This document shows, piece by piece, positions 12,592 to 15,557 of a stretch of 15,557 nucleotides of DNA. The stretch spans positions 1 through 15,557 of the forward strand of contig CAKXBD010000006.1 of the NCBI GenBank assembly GCA_934871445.1, in the 5' to 3' direction. Position 1 is the stretch's first letter. The number at the start of each line of letters is the position of its first letter. The DNA is from an uncultured bacterium. GTDB lineage: Bacteria > Bacillota > Clostridia > Christensenellales > Borkfalkiaceae. The position numbers and the translations under genes are program-made. Under the pieces are notes generated by a model. It worked only from the letters and a program-made list of their open reading frames with translations, was not told where the DNA came from and ran no database searches.

Positions 12592-14475
12592 ATGGCATAT
12601 CTTGCACTTTATCGCATGTTCCGTCCCTCGACGCTGGACGAAGTGGCGCGGCAGGAACATATCGTGACGATTTTGAGAAATCAGATAGAGACGGGCCGAA
12701 TCGGCCACGCCTATCTTTTTTGCGGTCCGCGCGGCACGGGAAAGACGAGCGTGGCGAAAATTTTCGCCGCGGCAATCAACTGCGAACACCCCGTGAACGG
12801 TTCTCCCTGCGGCAAATGCGCGACCTGCCGCGCGCTCGCCGACCCTTCCAATTTGGACATCTCGGAAATCGACGCCGCGTCGAACAACGGCGTGGACGAA
12901 ATGCGGGACTTGCGGGAAAAGGTGCAGTATCCGCCCGTCGCGGGAAAATATAAAGTATATATCGTGGACGAAGTCCACATGCTTTCGACGGGCGCGTTCA
13001 ACGCGCTCTTAAAGACGCTGGAAGAGCCCCCCGCGCATGCCGTGTTCATTTTGGCCACCACGGAGGCACAAAAGATCCCCGCGACCATTCTTTCCCGTTG
13101 CATGCGCTTCGATTTCAAATTGTTTCCGCAGTCCGAGCTCGAAAAATTGCTCAAAACAATTCTCGGAAAAATCGGCAAGTCCTACGACGACGACGCGGTG
13201 GCGGCGATTGCCCGCGCGGGCGCAGGCAGCGCACGGGACATGCTTTCCGTGGCGGACACCTGCGTTTCTTACGCATCGGGAAAACTCACTTTGGAAGCGG
13301 TGACGGCCGTCCTCGGAAGCGCCGATTTTTCGGAAGTGGGAGCGCTTTGCATCGCGGTTTTGGAAGGGGACAGCGGCAAGGCGCTCGAAAAGACGGAGGA
13401 GATTTTGTCGGAGGGCAAGAGCGTGGGAATGCTCTTGAAGGACGTCATGAACTTTCTCAACGCCTGCGCGGTGGCCAAGACCTGTCGGGACGCGGAAAAA
13501 ATTCTCGCACTGCCCAAGGATATGTTTGAAAAGGTCAAATCGGCGGCAAACGCCGCGGACGGGCACAGGCTCCTTCGCGTGACGGAGATTTTCGCGAACA
13601 CGGAAAACGACCTTCGGTATTCCGTCTCTCCCCGCATCGTGTTCGAGACGGCGGCGATGAAGGCGAGCCTGCCCGAGGCCGACTACAACATCGATTCTCT
13701 CATATCGCGCGTCGCGGAACTCGAACGGCTCGTCAAGGAGGGGGCTTTTACTCCCCGAAAGGATATTTCCGTTTCGGACGTTTCCGCAAACGGCGTCGGC
13801 CTTTCTTCGGCGGTTTCGGAACCTTCCGCGAGAGACGCGGGCGCTTCCAAGGAAGCATTCTATCCCTCCGCCGCGGCCGAGAACACACAAAAAACCGCGG
13901 AGACGTATGATGATTACGGGGCGATCGGCTATGAGGAGGTCCCGCCTCCCGACGAGGAGATAACGGGCGGAAACGTATATTTCGATCCCGGATTCCTGCC
14001 CTCCCGCCCGAAGTCGGAGCCTTCTTTGGCTCCGCGCCGTTCGGCTTCCGCCGCGGATTCGGCGAAATCGGCCGCGCCGTCGAGAGAAGCCGCACCCGCG
14101 CCGAGTGCGCCTCCGCGGTCTCCGCGTCCCGTTTCGGGAACGCGCGCGACGGCGGTTCCGGGCGATGCGAAGGCCACGTTCGGAAGTTTCCTCCGCGCGC
14201 TTCGTAAAACGGGCAGAAACGGGGTTCTGTTCACGATTTGTATGGACCTCGACAGCGCATACGAGGAGGGGACATTCGTGCTGTATACCGAAAGCGAGAC
14301 GATTTATCGTTCGCTCACGAAGGAGGAGCATTACGCGCTCATCAGGCAGGCTTTGGAGACGATCGGGATTTCGGAATTTTTCGTTCGTCTCAGGGGCAGG
14401 AAGGGAGACGAGTTCAATAAAAGTCTGAACGAACTCAAAGAAAAATTCCCGGACGTAAAGATAGACGTCAAATGA
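12592..14475 (+). CDS. dnaX: DNA polymerase III subunits gamma/tau
   Basis: The 627-residue clamp-loader ATPase shows GPRGTGKT (Walker A, 45-52), a zinc module with C64, C73, C76 and C79, VYIVDEVH (Walker B, 122-129), and SRC (168-170, the arginine finger region). After the AAA+ and lid domains (to about 360) comes a linker of about 150 residues rich in Pro, Ala, Ser and Glu. A compact C-terminal domain (about 530-627) then ends in KEKFPDVKIDVK and probably contacts the polymerase or helicase. AGGGGAG precedes the ATG. I see no A-rich slippery heptamer with a following hairpin that would make a short gamma form, so probably only tau is made. The order dnaX-ybaB-recR is widely conserved. Confidence 0.96.
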   Translation: MAYLALYRMFRPSTLDEVARQEHIVTILRNQIETGRIGHAYLFCGPRGTGKTSVAKIFAAAINCEHPVNGSPCGKCATCRALADPSNLDISEIDAASNNGVDEMRDLREKVQYPPVAGKYKVYIVDEVHMLSTGAFNALLKTLEEPPAHAVFILATTEAQKIPATILSRCMRFDFKLFPQSELEKLLKTILGKIGKSYDDDAVAAIARAGAGSARDMLSVADTCVSYASGKLTLEAVTAVLGSADFSEVGALCIAVLEGDSGKALEKTEEILSEGKSVGMLLKDVMNFLNACAVAKTCRDAEKILALPKDMFEKVKSAANAADGHRLLRVTEIFANTENDLRYSVSPRIVFETAAMKASLPEADYNIDSLISRVAELERLVKEGAFTPRKDISVSDVSANGVGLSSAVSEPSARDAGASKEAFYPSAAAENTQKTAETYDDYGAIGYEEVPPPDEEITGGNVYFDPGFLPSRPKSEPSLAPRRSASAADSAKSAAPSREAAPAPSAPPRSPRPVSGTRATAVPGDAKATFGSFLRALRKTGRNGVLFTICMDLDSAYEEGTFVLYTESETIYRSLTKEEHYALIRQALETIGISEFFVRLRGRKGDEFNKSLNELKEKFPDVKIDVK

Positions 14476-14502
14476 GAAAATAAAGACGGAGGACGAAAAG
14501 AG

Positions 14503-14835
14503 ATGTCAGGATTCAAAGGCGGCAACGGAAATATGCAGAATTTGATGCGTCAGGCGCAGAAGATGCAGGAGGAGATGGAAAAGACGGCGGAGCTTTTGGA
14601 CGATTGGGAAATCGTGGGCACGTCGGCGGGAGAAGCGGTCGTGGTATACATGAACGCGAAGAAAATCATCAACGGCATCGAGCTGGACGAGAGTATAGTA
14701 GATCCCACGGACGTAGAGATGCTGGAAGATTTGATCATGGCGGCGATCAACGACGGATATTCCAAAGCGGATAAGGTGTACGAGGAGAAGATGGGAAAAT
14801 ACGGCAACATGGGCTCGCTGGGGGGAATGATTTAA
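14503..14835 (+). CDS. ybaB: Nucleoid-associated protein, YbaB/EbfC family
   Basis: The 110-residue protein has the family layout: a Gly/Asn-rich N-terminus, a long amphipathic helix (NLMRQAQKMQEEMEKTAELL, 13-32) and a beta sheet ending in EAVVVYMNAKKIINGIELDESIVDP. A helix with MLEDLIMAAINDGYSKADKV follows, then a Gly/Met-rich end. These dimeric proteins bind DNA as tweezers-like particles in the nucleoid. An ACGGAGG ribosome site lies about 9 nt before the ATG. It is placed between dnaX (27 nt upstream) and recR (3 nt downstream), the standard neighbourhood. Confidence 0.95.
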   Translation: MSGFKGGNGNMQNLMRQAQKMQEEMEKTAELLDDWEIVGTSAGEAVVVYMNAKKIINGIELDESIVDPTDVEMLEDLIMAAINDGYSKADKVYEEKMGKYGNMGSLGGMI

Positions 14836-14838
14836 CCA

Positions 14839-15432
14839 ATGGAGATTTTTATCGAACCCATCGGCCGTCTCATCAACGAGTTTTCCAAATTGCCCGGCGT
14901 CGGGAAAAAGACGGCGCAGCGCTATGCCTACCGAATCATCAACATGAGCGAATCGGACGCGCGCGCGTTTGCGGACGCCATTTTGAATGTGAAGAGAAAG
15001 GTAAAATACTGTAAAGTATGCGGCAATTTTACGGAGAACGACGTCTGCGAGGTTTGCCGTACCCGAGACAAGAGCGTCATTTGCGTCGTCAAGGAACCGA
15101 AAGACGTGGCGGCGATCGAAAAGCTGCACGAATTCAAGGGAGTGTATCACGTCCTGCACGGAGTCATAGACCCGATGGAGGGGGTAGGGCCGAACGATAT
15201 CCGAATTAAGGAATTATTGGCCCGTATTCAAGAGGGCGGAGTAAAGGAAGTGATCGTGGCGACGAATCCCGACGTTTCGGGCGACGCGACGGCGATGTAT
15301 CTCGCCCGTCTCATCAAGCCCTTGGGAGTTGCGGTCACGCGGCTCGCGCACGGAATTCCCGTGGGTTCGGAAATAGAGTATACGGACGATATAACGCTCA
15401 CGAGAGCGTTTGTCGAGCGCAACGCGCTCTGA
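14839..15432 (+). CDS. recR: Recombination protein RecR
   Basis: The 197-residue product is full length for RecR, which works with RecF and RecO to load RecA on gapped DNA. An N-terminal helix-hairpin-helix (KLPGVGKKTAQRYAY, 17-31) is followed by a zinc finger with C58, C61, C70 and C73, and a Toprim domain starting at VICVVKEPKDVAAIE (80-94). That domain continues through GVIDPMEGVGP and VIVATNPDVSGDATAMYLA, ending with the ATP-site segment LAHGIPVGSEIEYTDDITL. No residue seems lost. The ATG is 3 nt after the ybaB stop, with GGGGG about 14 nt upstream as the only ribosome-site-like run, so coupling to ybaB is likely. Confidence 0.96.
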   Translation: MEIFIEPIGRLINEFSKLPGVGKKTAQRYAYRIINMSESDARAFADAILNVKRKVKYCKVCGNFTENDVCEVCRTRDKSVICVVKEPKDVAAIEKLHEFKGVYHVLHGVIDPMEGVGPNDIRIKELLARIQEGGVKEVIVATNPDVSGDATAMYLARLIKPLGVAVTRLAHGIPVGSEIEYTDDITLTRAFVERNAL

Positions 15433-15458
15433 AAAAATCACGCCTTGGGGGTGGATTT

Positions 15459-15557
15459 ATGAAAATATCGGTTTTGGGCTGCGGAAGATGGGGTTCGTTT
15501 ATCGCGTGGTATCTGTGTAATAAAGGCTACGACGTATATTCTTGGGGACCGGAGGGG
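15459..15557 (+). CDS. gpsA: NAD(P)H-dependent glycerol-3-phosphate dehydrogenase, N-terminal fragment
   Basis: Only the first 33 residues are inside the window. They begin MKISVLGCGRWGSFIAWYL, a Rossmann dinucleotide-binding start with the GxGxxG pattern whose tryptophan (GRWG) is typical of GpsA; DVYSWG matches the GpsA segment DVxLWG. GpsA makes sn-glycerol-3-phosphate from dihydroxyacetone phosphate for phospholipid synthesis. GGGGGTGG (15447-15454) precedes the ATG. It follows recR by 26 nt on the same strand. Other NAD-linked dehydrogenases share the fold, so the call is good but rests on a short stretch. Confidence 0.75.
   Translation, partial: MKISVLGCGRWGSFIAWYLCNKGYDVYSWGPEG

Noticed and set aside
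13491..13503. A-run in dnaX as a possible programmed frameshift site for a gamma subunit
   Set aside because: The run reads GAA-AAA-ATT in frame, is not an A-AAA-AAG-type heptamer, lies inside the structured lid or domain III region and has no obvious following hairpin.
13009..14331. 440-residue minus-strand frame opposite dnaX
   Set aside because: Arg-rich antisense shadow of a clear dnaX gene; few stop codons arise in that frame because of the GC-rich third positions of dnaX.

Overview
The window is a dense stretch of bacterial chromosome with housekeeping genes and no recognisable mobile element, CRISPR array, tRNA or rRNA. Gene content points to a Gram-positive member of the Bacillota, most likely a clostridium. 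Supporting evidence is a SigH-type sigma factor downstream of Mini-RNase III and RlmB-type methyltransferase genes, a CwlD-type amidase, the dnaX-ybaB-recR cluster, and RsfS following a NadD-YqeK protein. The base composition looks moderate, with many GC-ending codons but AT-rich promoters. A finer placement (an uncultured gut clade such as Christensenellales) is only a guess.

Layout. 1-1790: the tail of an unidentified gene and a perfect-palindrome terminator, then two minus-strand genes, each with its own sigma-A promoter: an APRT-like phosphoribosyltransferase and the branched-chain aminotransferase ilvE. 1887-4805: a plus-strand run of recX, birA (lacking a DNA-binding domain) and a bifunctional NAD(P)H-hydrate repair enzyme. 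4917-5684: an unrecognised minus-strand membrane protein. 5755-7686: a nadD-yqeK fusion, a small membrane protein and rsfS, closed by a strong terminator. 7709-8447: a small module with an XRE repressor diverging from a PH-domain membrane protein; two matching operator palindromes lie in the shared promoter region. 8447-9828: a divergent pair of a single-pass membrane protein with a basic, proline-rich tail and a DeoC-fold protein that has lost its catalytic residues. 9873-10574: cwlD. 10831-15557: a long plus-strand run of mrnC, rlmB, sigH, dnaX, ybaB, recR and the start of gpsA.

How it fits together. The last run combines RNA maturation, a stationary-phase sigma factor and DNA replication/recombination in an order partly shared with Bacillus (yacP/rae1 is absent between rlmB and sigH). 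The NadD-YqeK fusion joins NAD synthesis to Ap4A breakdown.

The most unusual points are: (i) three genes (nadD-yqeK, cwlD and the small membrane protein at 8447-8770), and probably the XRE gene, that have no Shine-Dalgarno and carry a -10 box 6-8 nt before the ATG, which predicts leaderless mRNAs; (ii) the XRE/PH-domain switch, where a 17-bp operator exactly fills the 17-bp spacer of a perfect consensus promoter; (iii) the apparently catalytically dead DeoC homologue; and (iv) the NadD HxGH motif changed to HLEH. No gap between genes exceeds 300 bases; the longest (10575-10830) holds the mrnC promoter and nothing else that I can see.
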